Source: Paenibacillus lentus
GTDB lineage: Bacteria > Bacillota > Bacilli > Paenibacillales > Paenibacillaceae
Assembly (NCBI RefSeq): GCF_003931855.1
Contig: NZ_CP034248.1
Location: 4,092,001 to 4,156,000 of the forward strand
Length of the DNA: 64,000 nt
Direction of reading: 5' to 3'
Shown: piece after piece, positions 56,133 to 64,000 of the stretch
Position numbering within the stretch: the stretch's first letter is position 1
How the letters are laid out: each line of letters begins with the position of its first letter
Made by a program: the position numbers and the translations under genes
Notes under the pieces: model-generated
The model's input: the letters and a program-made list of their open reading frames with translations, nothing else
Databases searched by the model: none
What the model was told of the DNA's origin: nothing

Positions 56133-58166
56133 TCATTCCTTTTCATGCAAATATTGATTAAACCACCAGATCACTTGATTGTAGCTGTCGACTCGTAACG
56201 AGGGCTTGCCGCTTTTCAGCAACGAATGGTTAGAGCCGGGAAAGCGAATAAGCCGAGTCTTTTTCCCGTATCGCTTTAACGTTGTATATAGCTCCTCTGC
56301 TTGGGTTATAGGAGTACGGTAATCATTTTCACCGTGCAAAATCAGCAACGGCGTCTCAATCCGGTGCGCGTGAGCCAGCGGCGATCTCGACCACAACAAC
56401 TCGGCATGCTCCGCTGGGTTGCCGCCGATCACACCTTCGACATAGGATATTCCAATATCGCTCGTCCCATATAGAGACAACCAGTTGGAGATGCTTCGCT
56501 GGGTAACGGCAGCCCGAAAACGATGAGTATGAGCGACGATCCAGTTGGTCATAGCACCACCGTAGCTTCCTCCGGTAACTCCAAGCCTGGATTCATCTAG
56601 AAAATCATACCGCGACAGCAGCTCATCGACCGCTTCCATTAGATCGCGATAATCTCCTCCAGCGAAGTCCCCCCTGCACGCCTTGGCAAAATACTGCCCA
56701 TACCCCATACTGCCCCGCGGGTTAACCCACATGACCGCATTTCCCTGTGCGGCCAGTGTCTGCATTTCATGGCTGAATGTTCCGGTATACATCGCATGGG
56801 GTCCCCCATGAATTTGCAGTATGAGCGGTATCTTTTTTTCAAATACATGCCCTGGAGGCAGCAGTAGCCAGCCATGAATCTCCATGCCGTCCGTCGATTC
56901 GAAGTAAAACCGCTCCGGCGCACGAACCTGAAGAGAGTTCATATATTCCTCATTGCGCCGAGTCAATTGCTGCTCCTTCCCGGTTTCGATATCCACCCGA
57001 TACAGCTCGCCTGGCCGCTCGCTCGTCAAAGCGGCGACAACGAGGTAGCTTCCGTCCGGGGCTAAGGTATATTGATAGACATCCTTCTCCTGCCCATGCG
57101 TCACCGCCCGGTAACTTCCGTCGGCATGGAAGCCATAGACATGAACACAGCCCGCTTGCGTACCGAGCACGAACAGGCCAAACGGCGAATACTCCCAGTT
57201 AAACGATGGAATCGCCGAGGGGGCGGCCGCCTTCATATCGCTGAGCGCGGCGTTTCCAAGCTGCATATCCAACTCCGGAGCTAGCCGTACCGGCTTGCCG
57301 CCTTCAGTGGATACGACATACAGGCGCTGATGGCTGCCGCTTCCGTAGACGCGGTCGCTTGCCAGCAGCGCCAACTGCCCGCCATCTGCCGAATAAGCCA
57401 TCTGGCTGATCAACAAGCTGGAATCGGTAATTTTAACCGGTGAGCCCCCGCTGCGACGAACAGTATAAACATCCGAATAATGCAATAAATCCAAGTCTGC
57501 CGAGGCAGACTCACTGTAGGGCTGTTTGGATACAAATGATACAGCCTCACTGTCCGGCGACCAGACAGGCGAGGAAATGTCCCATGTGCCTGATACGAGC
57601 GATGCAATATTACCGCTATCCAGCTCTAACACAAACAAATGGGTGTATAACCCGTCCCACCAGCCGCGCCCTTCGGCCTTGGGCGTCGTCCGATCAAAAG
57701 CATAGCCCTTGCGGTTCGCCTGTTCCTTTGTCTTTTCCGTGTCAGCCTCTTCCCTTGCTGCATCCAGACTTACTCGGCTCGTAAAAGCAATATAGCGCCC
57801 ATCGGGTGACCAGACAAAGGCATCCACGCCATGCTTCACTTCCGTATGCTGTACCACCGGATGCAAGCTTCCCGCTGCCTGTTCAAACATAGCGCTGTGA
57901 AGCTGCTTAACTCCCCTGGCTACCCGCAGAAAGGCAAGCCGCGAACCATCCGGTGACCATTGCGGGGCAGAATCCTGCTCCCCGTCCGTCAGTCGCTGAT
58001 CTCCGCTCCCATCCATGGCTGCGGCCCGAATATGCGTAATGTATTTATTGTTCTCACGATCCACCGATTGATTGACATAAGCCACCGTCCCAGAAGGGCT
58101 GATAGACGGCTGGCTGATAAATTGATAGCCATACAAATCTTCCGGCTGAATTGGACGTTTATTCAT
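56133..58166 (-). CDS. S9-family prolyl oligopeptidase-like peptidase
   Basis: A 677-residue cytosolic serine peptidase. Residues about 30-400 are TolB/WD40-like beta-propeller repeats (repeated WSPDG motifs: [26 protein letters not shown]). Residues about 420-677 are the alpha/beta hydrolase with nucleophile Ser in TGGSYGGAM, Asp in [10 protein letters not shown] and His in [10 protein letters not shown]. It would cut short peptides or remove N-terminal acyl-amino acids. Its ATG overlaps the stop of the preceding ABC ATPase gene, so it probably degrades imported peptides. Confidence 0.92.
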   Translation of the reverse strand: MNKRPIQPEDLYGYQFISQPSISPSGTVAYVNQSVDRENNKYITHIRAAAMDGSGDQRLTDGEQDSAPQWSPDGSRLAFLRVARGVKQLHSAMFEQAAGSLHPVVQHTEVKHGVDAFVWSPDGRYIAFTSRVSLDAAREEADTEKTKEQANRKGYAFDRTTPKAEGRGWWDGLYTHLFVLELDSGNIASLVSGTWDISSPVWSPDSEAVSFVSKQPYSESASADLDLLHYSDVYTVRRSGGSPVKITDSSLLISQMAYSADGGQLALLASDRVYGSGSHQRLYVVSTEGGKPVRLAPELDMQLGNAALSDMKAAAPSAIPSFNWEYSPFGLFVLGTQAGCVHVYGFHADGSYRAVTHGQEKDVYQYTLAPDGSYLVVAALTSERPGELYRVDIETGKEQQLTRRNEEYMNSLQVRAPERFYFESTDGMEIHGWLLLPPGHVFEKKIPLILQIHGGPHAMYTGTFSHEMQTLAAQGNAVMWVNPRGSMGYGQYFAKACRGDFAGGDYRDLMEAVDELLSRYDFLDESRLGVTGGSYGGAMTNWIVAHTHRFRAAVTQRSISNWLSLYGTSDIGISYVEGVIGGNPAEHAELLWSRSPLAHAHRIETPLLILHGENDYRTPITQAEELYTTLKRYGKKTRLIRFPGSNHSLLKSGKPSLRVDSYNQVIWWFNQYLHEKE

Positions 58167-59173
58167 CTTGCTCCCTCCTTATCCTTTGAATGCACCGTCG
58201 GGAAATGACAGGCTGCAAAATGGCCTTCATTATACTCTTGCAGCAATGGTGCTTCTATACGGCAGCGTTCCACAGCATAAGGGCAGCGTGGATGAAACGC
58301 ACAGCCTGACGGCGGATTCGCCGGACTCGGCATTTCCCCCGAAAGCAGAATACGTTCCTTGCGCAGTCTGGGGTCAGGCACGGGCACTGCCTCCAGCAGC
58401 GCTTCCGTATACGGATGCAAAGAGCGGTTGAATAAATCCTCCCGCGGGGCGAGCTCTACAATTTTCCCCAAATACATGACTGCGATCCGATCGCTGATAT
58501 GCTTAACCGAAGGCAGGCCATGCGCGATAAAAATATAGGTAAGCTCGAACTGCTCCTGCAAATCCTTGAGCAAATTAAGAATTTGCGCTTGGATAGACAC
58601 ATCCAAAGCCGATACAGGCTCGTCGCAGACAACCAGCTTAGGCTTCATCGCCAGAGCGCGGGCTATACCGATCCGCTGCCGCTGTCCACCGCTGAACTCA
58701 TGCGGATGCCGATCCACCAGATGCGGGCCAAGCCCAACGGTCTGCAGCAAGCGGTAAACCTCATTGCGCAGCGCTTCACCCTTGGCTAGTCCATGTACCT
58801 GGAGCGGCTCCGCGATAATATCGAACACCTTCATCCGTGGATTTAACGATGAATAGGGATCTTGGAACACGAATTGCAAATCCCGACGTACTTTGCGAAG
58901 CTCCTGATTGGACAGTTCAGCCAAATTCCTTCCCTGAAAAACGATCTCGCCCTCTGTAGGCTCCAGCAGCTTTGTGATCATTTGGCCTGTTGTTGATTTA
59001 CCGCAGCCGGACTCCCCGACGATCCCTAGCGTTTCCCCCGGCAGAACCTTAAAACTCACGCCGTCAACGGCTCTGACTACCCCACCTTTACCCGGCAACC
59101 AGCCTTTCTTTTGCGGGTAATGCTTCTTTAATCCTTTCACGTCAAGAAGCGGCTCTGTGCTTGTCTTTTTCAA
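58163..59173 (-). CDS. oligopeptide ABC transporter ATP-binding protein (OppF/DppF type)
   Basis: A 336-residue cytosolic ATPase: Walker [10 protein letters not shown], signature [15 protein letters not shown], Walker [13 protein letters not shown], and the C-terminal Opp/Dpp cysteine motif [14 protein letters not shown] that binds an iron-sulphur cluster in some homologues. TTG 59173 is chosen because GGAGGAG is 8 bases upstream and it overlaps the previous stop as TTGA; an upstream ATG at 59200 would place the ribosome site inside the gene. Overlaps the peptidase gene by four bases. Confidence 0.92.
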   Translation of the reverse strand: MKKTSTEPLLDVKGLKKHYPQKKGWLPGKGGVVRAVDGVSFKVLPGETLGIVGESGCGKSTTGQMITKLLEPTEGEIVFQGRNLAELSNQELRKVRRDLQFVFQDPYSSLNPRMKVFDIIAEPLQVHGLAKGEALRNEVYRLLQTVGLGPHLVDRHPHEFSGGQRQRIGIARALAMKPKLVVCDEPVSALDVSIQAQILNLLKDLQEQFELTYIFIAHGLPSVKHISDRIAVMYLGKIVELAPREDLFNRSLHPYTEALLEAVPVPDPRLRKERILLSGEMPSPANPPSGCAFHPRCPYAVERCRIEAPLLQEYNEGHFAACHFPTVHSKDKEGAR

Positions 59174-60144
59174 TGTGAAATCTCCTCCATCCGCAGACAT
59201 CTCACCCTATGGTCGGCTTCCTTTACACGCAGCTCCGGCCGTTCCGTCTTGCACTGCTCCTCCGCGTAAGGACAGCGGGGATGGAACGGACAGCCTTCCG
59301 GCATATTCAGCATGTTGGGCACAGTACCCGGGATCGAGTCCAGCCTGTCCCGCTGCTCGGTCAATGTCGGCAGGGAGCCAAGCAGACCAAGCGTATATGG
59401 GTGACCAGGTTTTTCGAACAAATCGAACACGCTAGCCTCCTCCACCACTTCACCCGCGTACATTACAGCGACCCGATCGGCCATTTCCGCCACGACGCCT
59501 AAATCATGCGTGATAAGAATAATGCCCGTATTTTCCTGCTCGCTCAGTTCGGCGATTAGCTTCAATATTTGTGCCTGAATCGTCACGTCCAGCGCAGTCG
59601 TCGGCTCATCGGCAATAAGCAGCTTAGGCCGGCAGGCCAACGCCATTGCAATCATAACCCGCTGGCGCATTCCTCCCGAGAGCTGGTGGGGATAATTTCC
59701 CGCCACCTTAGCTGCATCCGGAATCCCTACCCGCTCCAGCATTTCAATGCCCAACCTGTGAGCCTCTGCCTTGCTGACCTTCCGATGTTGCACGATGACC
59801 TCGCGAATTTGATTGCCGATCTTAAATACAGGATTAAGCGAGCTCATCGGTTCTTGAAATATCATTGAAATCTCATTGCCGCGAAGCCTGCGCATTTCTT
59901 TCTTGGACAGCTCCAGCAAATTTTTCCCTTCAAAATGGATTTCTCCCTCTACCTTGCCCGGAGCGCGAACTAGCCCCATGATCGAAAGCGATGTAACACT
60001 CTTGCCTGATCCCGATTCTCCTACAATTGCAAAGGTTTCGCCTCGGTTTACCGTAAAGCTGACCCCACGCACAGAGGGAATGATCCCCTCTTCTGTCTTG
60101 AAGGAGGTTTTCAGATGCTCAACCTCGAGCAATTTCACAGTCAT
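59170..60144 (-). CDS. oligopeptide ABC transporter ATP-binding protein (OppD/DppD type)
   Basis: A 324-residue ATPase: Walker [10 protein letters not shown], signature [15 protein letters not shown], Walker [13 protein letters not shown], switch His in LITHDLGVV, and the C-terminal cluster [14 protein letters not shown]. It pairs with the OppF-type subunit to drive peptide import. AAGGAGG precedes ATG 60144, 17 bases after the permease stop. Confidence 0.93.
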   Translation of the reverse strand: MTVKLLEVEHLKTSFKTEEGIIPSVRGVSFTVNRGETFAIVGESGSGKSVTSLSIMGLVRAPGKVEGEIHFEGKNLLELSKKEMRRLRGNEISMIFQEPMSSLNPVFKIGNQIREVIVQHRKVSKAEAHRLGIEMLERVGIPDAAKVAGNYPHQLSGGMRQRVMIAMALACRPKLLIADEPTTALDVTIQAQILKLIAELSEQENTGIILITHDLGVVAEMADRVAVMYAGEVVEEASVFDLFEKPGHPYTLGLLGSLPTLTEQRDRLDSIPGTVPNMLNMPEGCPFHPRCPYAEEQCKTERPELRVKEADHRVRCLRMEEISH

Positions 60145-60160
60145 AGATGATCCCCTCCTT

Positions 60161-61096
60161 CTAGCCCTTCATTTTCATGTGTGGATCAAGTACGTCCCGA
60201 AGCCAATCGCCAAGGAAAATAACGCCCAGCACCGTCACCGTAATGGCCAATCCCGGAAATGTAGCTACCCACCAGCTTGTAGCGACATACTGTCTTCCAT
60301 CACTCAGCATTCCACCCCAGGATATATCCGGAGGCTTAATGCCCAGCCCCAGAAAGCTGAGCGAAGCCTCCATAATAATCGTTGTTGCTACATTCATCCC
60401 CGAAATAACAATGAACGAGGATAGAATATTCGGCAGAATATGCCTCACGATAATTCGTCCATGGCTAGCCCCTACCGCTCTGGCCGCCTTCACGAAATCC
60501 CTCGCCTTAATACTCAGTACTTCTCCGCGGACGACCCGGGTATAGGACACCCAATTGGTAACGCCAATGACAAAAATCAGCGTCGTCATCCCGGGGCCCA
60601 CAACGGCGAGTACAACGAGCATGAATAAAATCGTGGGGATGGCCATAAAAGCATCGGCAATGCGCATAATGACAGCATCCACCCATTTACCGTAATAACC
60701 CGAAATAAGGCCAAGAACTGCGCCGATCATCCCCGATACCAACACGGCACCTACCCCGACAAGAAGGGATACTCTCGAACCGTATACGATTCTGCTCCAC
60801 ATGTCCCGGCCCAAATTATCCGTACCCAGCCAATGCTCCGAGGTACCCCCTTCCATCCATACCGGAGGCTTGAGCCGGTTGAGCGGGTTCACTGCATTCG
60901 GATCATGCTCAGTGAGGAGGGGAGCCAGCAGCGCCAGCAAGCATACGATGATCACCAGCACGGCGCCAAGTGCTCCCGTCTTGCTTCTCAGCAGGCTTTT
61001 AGTCAGCATGCCCACCCCCGCCGCTCTTTGTCTTTGATCCTGCGCCTGATCCTGCGGCGCGGGCGTCAAGGACGGCATGTCATTCATCACAGCCAT
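60161..61096 (-). CDS. peptide ABC transporter permease (OppC/DppC type)
   Basis: A 311-residue membrane protein with six predicted helices. An N-terminal OppC-type region includes LAPLLTEHDPNAVNPLNRLKPP then EHWLGTDNLGRDMWSRIVYG. The EAA loop for contact with the ATPases is ARAVGASHGRIIVRHILPNI. ATG 61096 follows AAAGGGAGA by 6 bases and is preferred to the longer frame from 61156, which would overlap the upstream permease gene. Confidence 0.92.
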   Translation of the reverse strand: MAVMNDMPSLTPAPQDQAQDQRQRAAGVGMLTKSLLRSKTGALGAVLVIIVCLLALLAPLLTEHDPNAVNPLNRLKPPVWMEGGTSEHWLGTDNLGRDMWSRIVYGSRVSLLVGVGAVLVSGMIGAVLGLISGYYGKWVDAVIMRIADAFMAIPTILFMLVVLAVVGPGMTTLIFVIGVTNWVSYTRVVRGEVLSIKARDFVKAARAVGASHGRIIVRHILPNILSSFIVISGMNVATTIIMEASLSFLGLGIKPPDISWGGMLSDGRQYVATSWWVATFPGLAITVTVLGVIFLGDWLRDVLDPHMKMKG

Positions 61097-61112
61097 ATCG
61101 CTTCTCCCTTTC

Positions 61113-62030
61113 CTAGTCGTATTTAATGCGTGGATCCAGCAGACGGTAAGCCACATCCGTTAAAATATTTGTTATGACTACAATAAAGGCAATGACAAAG
61201 ACCGCCGCCTGTACAATAGCCATATCGTGCGTATTGACCGCGACAACAAGCAGTTGTCCAAGTCCTGGCCAGGCAAATACCGTCTCCGTAATCAATGTGC
61301 CACCGATCAGACTGGTGAACTGTAAGCTCATTATTGTCACGACTGGAATCATCCCATTGCGAAACGCGTGCTTGCCGATCACCCATATCTCGCGAATTCC
61401 TTTACTGCGGGCGGTGCGGATATAGTCCTGATTGAGAATATCCAACATGCTTGAACGGATTAATCGCGTCATTTGCGCCGCAAGCCCCACACCCAGTGTA
61501 AACGCCGGCAAAATAAGGTGGGACAGACCACCTCGCCCCGACACGGGCAGGACGCCCCATATGACCGAGAATAGTAAAATCAACATAATTCCCATCCAGA
61601 AGTTAGGCATCGCCTTGCCGATGACCGAAATGCCGGATATAAGCAGATCGACGAACGTATTGCGCTTGACCGCAGAGGCTACCCCCAGCGGCACAGCCAT
61701 CAATACAGCAAACAGCATAGCCGCGGCGGCCAACTCAAAACTCGCCGGCAGCCGCTCCAGCACTAGCGGCAGCGCAGACTCGCCATAACGGAACGACTTG
61801 CCGAAGTCACCCTGCAGTGCACTGCCCAAAAATTTCAAATACTGCACATATAGCGGCTGATTCAGTCCCAATGCCTCGGCAAGCACCGCCCGATCTTCCG
61901 CGGTCGCCGTCTCCGGCAGCATAAGAGCAACCGGATCCCCCGTCACCCTGACCAGAACGAAGACGATGATGGAAACGATCAAGAGGACAGGAATGACCTG
62001 CAACAGCGATTTGATGATGTATTTTCCCAT
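61113..62030 (-). CDS. peptide ABC transporter permease (OppB/DppB type)
   Basis: A 305-residue membrane protein, partner of the OppC-type subunit. Features are an N-terminal helix (IIKSLLQVIPVLLIVSIIVF), the conserved DPVALMLPETATAEDRAVL segment, and the EAA loop TARSKGIREIWVIGKHAFRN. ATG 62030 has GAAAGGTGA 8 bases upstream and is chosen over 62042. It follows the binding-protein gene after 145 bases with no obvious terminator. Confidence 0.92.
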   Translation of the reverse strand: MGKYIIKSLLQVIPVLLIVSIIVFVLVRVTGDPVALMLPETATAEDRAVLAEALGLNQPLYVQYLKFLGSALQGDFGKSFRYGESALPLVLERLPASFELAAAAMLFAVLMAVPLGVASAVKRNTFVDLLISGISVIGKAMPNFWMGIMLILLFSVIWGVLPVSGRGGLSHLILPAFTLGVGLAAQMTRLIRSSMLDILNQDYIRTARSKGIREIWVIGKHAFRNGMIPVVTIMSLQFTSLIGGTLITETVFAWPGLGQLLVVAVNTHDMAIVQAAVFVIAFIVVITNILTDVAYRLLDPRIKYD

Positions 62031-62175
62031 AGCAGCATTCACCTTTCGTAGCCATTCGCGGGCCCTGCCTCCTCAACTCTCAAGCAGTTCAGCCCGATTT
62101 AACAAAGCACGGCCGGAACGAAACCACCGTCCCCGCCGTCCTCCGTTATTGATTTAATCTAGTTTCTGCAACAGG

Positions 62176-63747
62176 TTACTGCGCTGCCGGTGTAATTTCC
62201 TCCGCATAGAACAATTCATCACTGCGCGGCTGGAAGTTAACACGTTGATCTACGCCAAACACCCCTTCCATTTGGTACAAATACACCGCAGGGCGATCTT
62301 CAGCGAAGATTTGCTGAACCTGCTGATACTCTAACTCTCGAGATGCCGGATCCATATTCACCAGAGCCGACTGCAGCAGTTGCTCGACCTCTGGATTATC
62401 GTAATCAGTCTCATCCTTGGCTTCCTCGAACAAGTAACGGTTGTAGTTATTCGATGCGTCGAACAGCGAGTTGCCAATGCCGATCATGAAAATTTCTTTA
62501 AACGATTTGGAGCTGTAGCGTTCACTGAACGCGCTCGGTTCAAGCACATCCAGATTTACTTTAAAGCCAACCTGCTCCAGCATGGCCGCCACGACTTCCG
62601 ACTGCTCCTTGTACTGGGATGACACGGAAATCGTCAATTCCGGGCCTGCGTCGGCATAACCAGCTTCTTTCAGCAATTCTTTAGCTCTCTCTTGATCGTA
62701 TAGCGATTGCTTGTAAAGCGATGGATCGGCTCCAAAGTTGCCTGGAGTTACTGACGTACGCGTAACGACTCCTGCTCCACCCGCAATGCTGTCTACAATT
62801 CCTTGCTTGTCGATTGCTAAATCAATCGCTTCTCTGACCTTAGGATCAGAAGTGACAATACCTTCGGTATGACGCAGAATCAATTGCAGCACCCGCTGTG
62901 TGGGGGCTTTGACAATTTTCTTGCTGTCTGCGTTTTGAATACGATCGATATCGGTGGACGGAATACCGGATGCCACATCAATGCCTCCGGCGAGCAGCTC
63001 CGACACGCGCGTCGACGCTTCCGGAATTACGCGGAATACAACCTGATCCCATTTCGGCTGACCTTCATAATAATTCTCGTTCTTCACCAGCTCCACGCGA
63101 TCATCCTTAATCCATTTACTGAATTTATAAGGGCCTGTACCCACCGGCTCTTTCAAAAATGCTTCGACACCCTTGTCCTGGATATATTTGGACGGTAGAA
63201 TTCCCGCTCCCATTTTAGACAGCCGATTCAACAATAGCGGATCAGGTTCGCTAGTCACAATATCCACGGTATGCTCATCCACGATGTTCACTTCTACGAT
63301 ATTTTTAAAATATGAGTTCTGTTTCAGCGCTCCATCCTTAGCTACCCGCTCAATCGTAAACTTCACGTCTTCCGCAGTAAAAGGATCACCGTTATGGAAG
63401 GTAACACCTTCCCTCAGCTTGAATTGCCAAGTCGTCTCATTCACCTGCTCCCAAGATGTGGCCAAACCGGGAACCTTGTTTTGCTCGCTGTCGTTTTTTA
63501 GTAAATAGTCGAACACATTCACGATAACCGCTTCACTGGCCGTATTGTTATTGTTATGAGGATCAAAACTTTCGATATCAGTACCAACGCCAAATGTCAG
63601 TGTTTGACTTTTTGTCGCCTCGTACTCAATCTTCTCATCTGCGGATGTGTTAGCACCAGCACCCGTATTCCCGCCTCCGCACGCGGTAACTAGAACCATC
63701 GCTGCCAGTAGTGTCATCCATATACCTATCCATTTCTTTCTTTGCAT
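62176..63747 (-). CDS. peptide-binding lipoprotein (SBP_bac_5 family)
   Basis: A 523-residue extracytoplasmic solute receptor. Lipobox LVTAC places a lipid-modified Cys near residue 23. The mature protein shows SBP_bac_5 signatures: FDPHNNNNTASEAVIVNVFD, WEQVNETTWQFKLREGVTFH, GDPFTAEDVKFTIERV, PVGTGPYKFSKW. It captures peptides and delivers them to the permeases encoded downstream. ATG 63747 follows GAGGAG by 8 bases. Confidence 0.94.
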   Translation of the reverse strand: MQRKKWIGIWMTLLAAMVLVTACGGGNTGAGANTSADEKIEYEATKSQTLTFGVGTDIESFDPHNNNNTASEAVIVNVFDYLLKNDSEQNKVPGLATSWEQVNETTWQFKLREGVTFHNGDPFTAEDVKFTIERVAKDGALKQNSYFKNIVEVNIVDEHTVDIVTSEPDPLLLNRLSKMGAGILPSKYIQDKGVEAFLKEPVGTGPYKFSKWIKDDRVELVKNENYYEGQPKWDQVVFRVIPEASTRVSELLAGGIDVASGIPSTDIDRIQNADSKKIVKAPTQRVLQLILRHTEGIVTSDPKVREAIDLAIDKQGIVDSIAGGAGVVTRTSVTPGNFGADPSLYKQSLYDQERAKELLKEAGYADAGPELTISVSSQYKEQSEVVAAMLEQVGFKVNLDVLEPSAFSERYSSKSFKEIFMIGIGNSLFDASNNYNRYLFEEAKDETDYDNPEVEQLLQSALVNMDPASRELEYQQVQQIFAEDRPAVYLYQMEGVFGVDQRVNFQPRSDELFYAEEITPAAQ

Positions 63748-63767
63748 CTCTTCCACTCCTCTAATGA

Positions 63768-64000
63768 TTAATTTCTATTTAAAAATTCAATAGCAATAGC
63801 TGATAGCATGCTTACGCCGTAAGGCATTGCTGCTTCATCCAGATCGAATAAGGGGTGGTGCAGTGGATACTGCGTCCGCTCCTCGCCACAATCCGATCCA
63901 AGCCGGAAAAACACGCCGGGAACGCGGCCGGAATAAAATGCGAAATCCTCTCCTCCCGTGGAGGGCTTTAAATAACGCCATGTCTTGGTGCCGTATAATT
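63768..64000 (-). CDS. M20-family peptidase/amidohydrolase, C-terminal part (cut by window end)
   Basis: The last 76 or so residues of a zinc-dependent aminoacylase/carboxypeptidase. The pattern STGGEDFAFYSGRVPGVFFR, then YPLHHPLFDLDEAAMPYGVS, is the typical M20 ending with Glu-Asp and the metal-ligand His. The gene continues beyond the window. It lies 20 bases upstream of the binding-protein gene on the same strand, so it is probably the first or an early gene of the operon and hydrolyses imported peptides or N-acyl amino acids. Confidence 0.88.
   Translation of the reverse strand, partial: LYGTKTWRYLKPSTGGEDFAFYSGRVPGVFFRLGSDCGEERTQYPLHHPLFDLDEAAMPYGVSMLSAIAIEFLNRN

Noticed and set aside
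1..64000. CRISPR arrays, tRNA or rRNA genes, prophage modules
   Set aside because: No regularly spaced repeats, cloverleaf sequences, rRNA stretches or phage structural genes were recognised on either strand.

Overview
The window looks like a chromosomal segment of a Paenibacillus-type soil Firmicute. The evidence is GC-mixed DNA with strong AGGAGG-type ribosome binding sites, consensus CcpA (cre) boxes, secreted plant-polysaccharide enzymes with CBM36 and ricin-type modules, and a B12-dependent (class II) ribonucleotide reductase. Bacillales-specific genes (amj, yqhH-yqhG, yqzE, the bacilliredoxin ytxJ) point the same way. The assignment is inferred from gene content; no rRNA or tRNA gene was seen.

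Layout. 0-8 kb: two cre-preceded secreted glycan enzymes, a GH16 beta-glucanase with a ricin-type lectin and a 1672-residue CE12 esterase/PL11 lyase for rhamnogalacturonan, with a GNAT gene between them. 7.9-12.3 kb: the lipid II flippase amj, a fused and frameshifted sigma/anti-sigma gene, a TetR regulator with a YvaD-like membrane protein, a P-loop kinase and a broken GNAT gene. 12.5-18.3 kb: a compact four-gene minus-strand operon (TerB_N/TerB_C protein, BrxD-like ATPase, Lhr/BrxHI-like helicase, pentapeptide-repeat protein). This is the best candidate for an under-described system.

18.4-27 kb: minus-strand accessory genes (a decayed ABC exporter, acetyltransferases, a phosphotransferase, VanZ, SMI1/KNR4 and VOC proteins). 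27.5-29.5 kb: an ABC system with a frameshifted permease. 29.7-32 kb: a xylan pair (CE4 esterase and GH11 xylanase) with near-identical C-terminal CBM36 modules. 32.3-37.3 kb: cheB, cheR and a broken chemoreceptor with an IS1182-like element inserted at its start codon. 37.5-46 kb: AT-rich accessory genes, an IS4-family element that rewrote the end of a methyltransferase, and further decayed genes. 46.3-56 kb: core-like genes (ytxJ, nrdJ with a regulated leader, yqhH-yqhG, yqzE, a CwlD-like amidase). 55.7-64 kb: a peptide-uptake operon (M20 peptidase, binding protein, two permeases, two ATPases, S9 peptidase) that imports peptides and hydrolyses them inside the cell.

Two features recur. One is an intergenic repeat (five copies plus a hairpin-only relative), always oriented to the minus strand, that pairs a conserved box containing TATAAT with a terminator-like hairpin. 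The other is a set of accessory genes broken by internal deletions or small frameshifts (sigma/anti-sigma, three GNATs, ABC exporter, ABC permease, chemoreceptor, WYL regulator), which suggests ongoing reductive decay or, less likely, assembly error.
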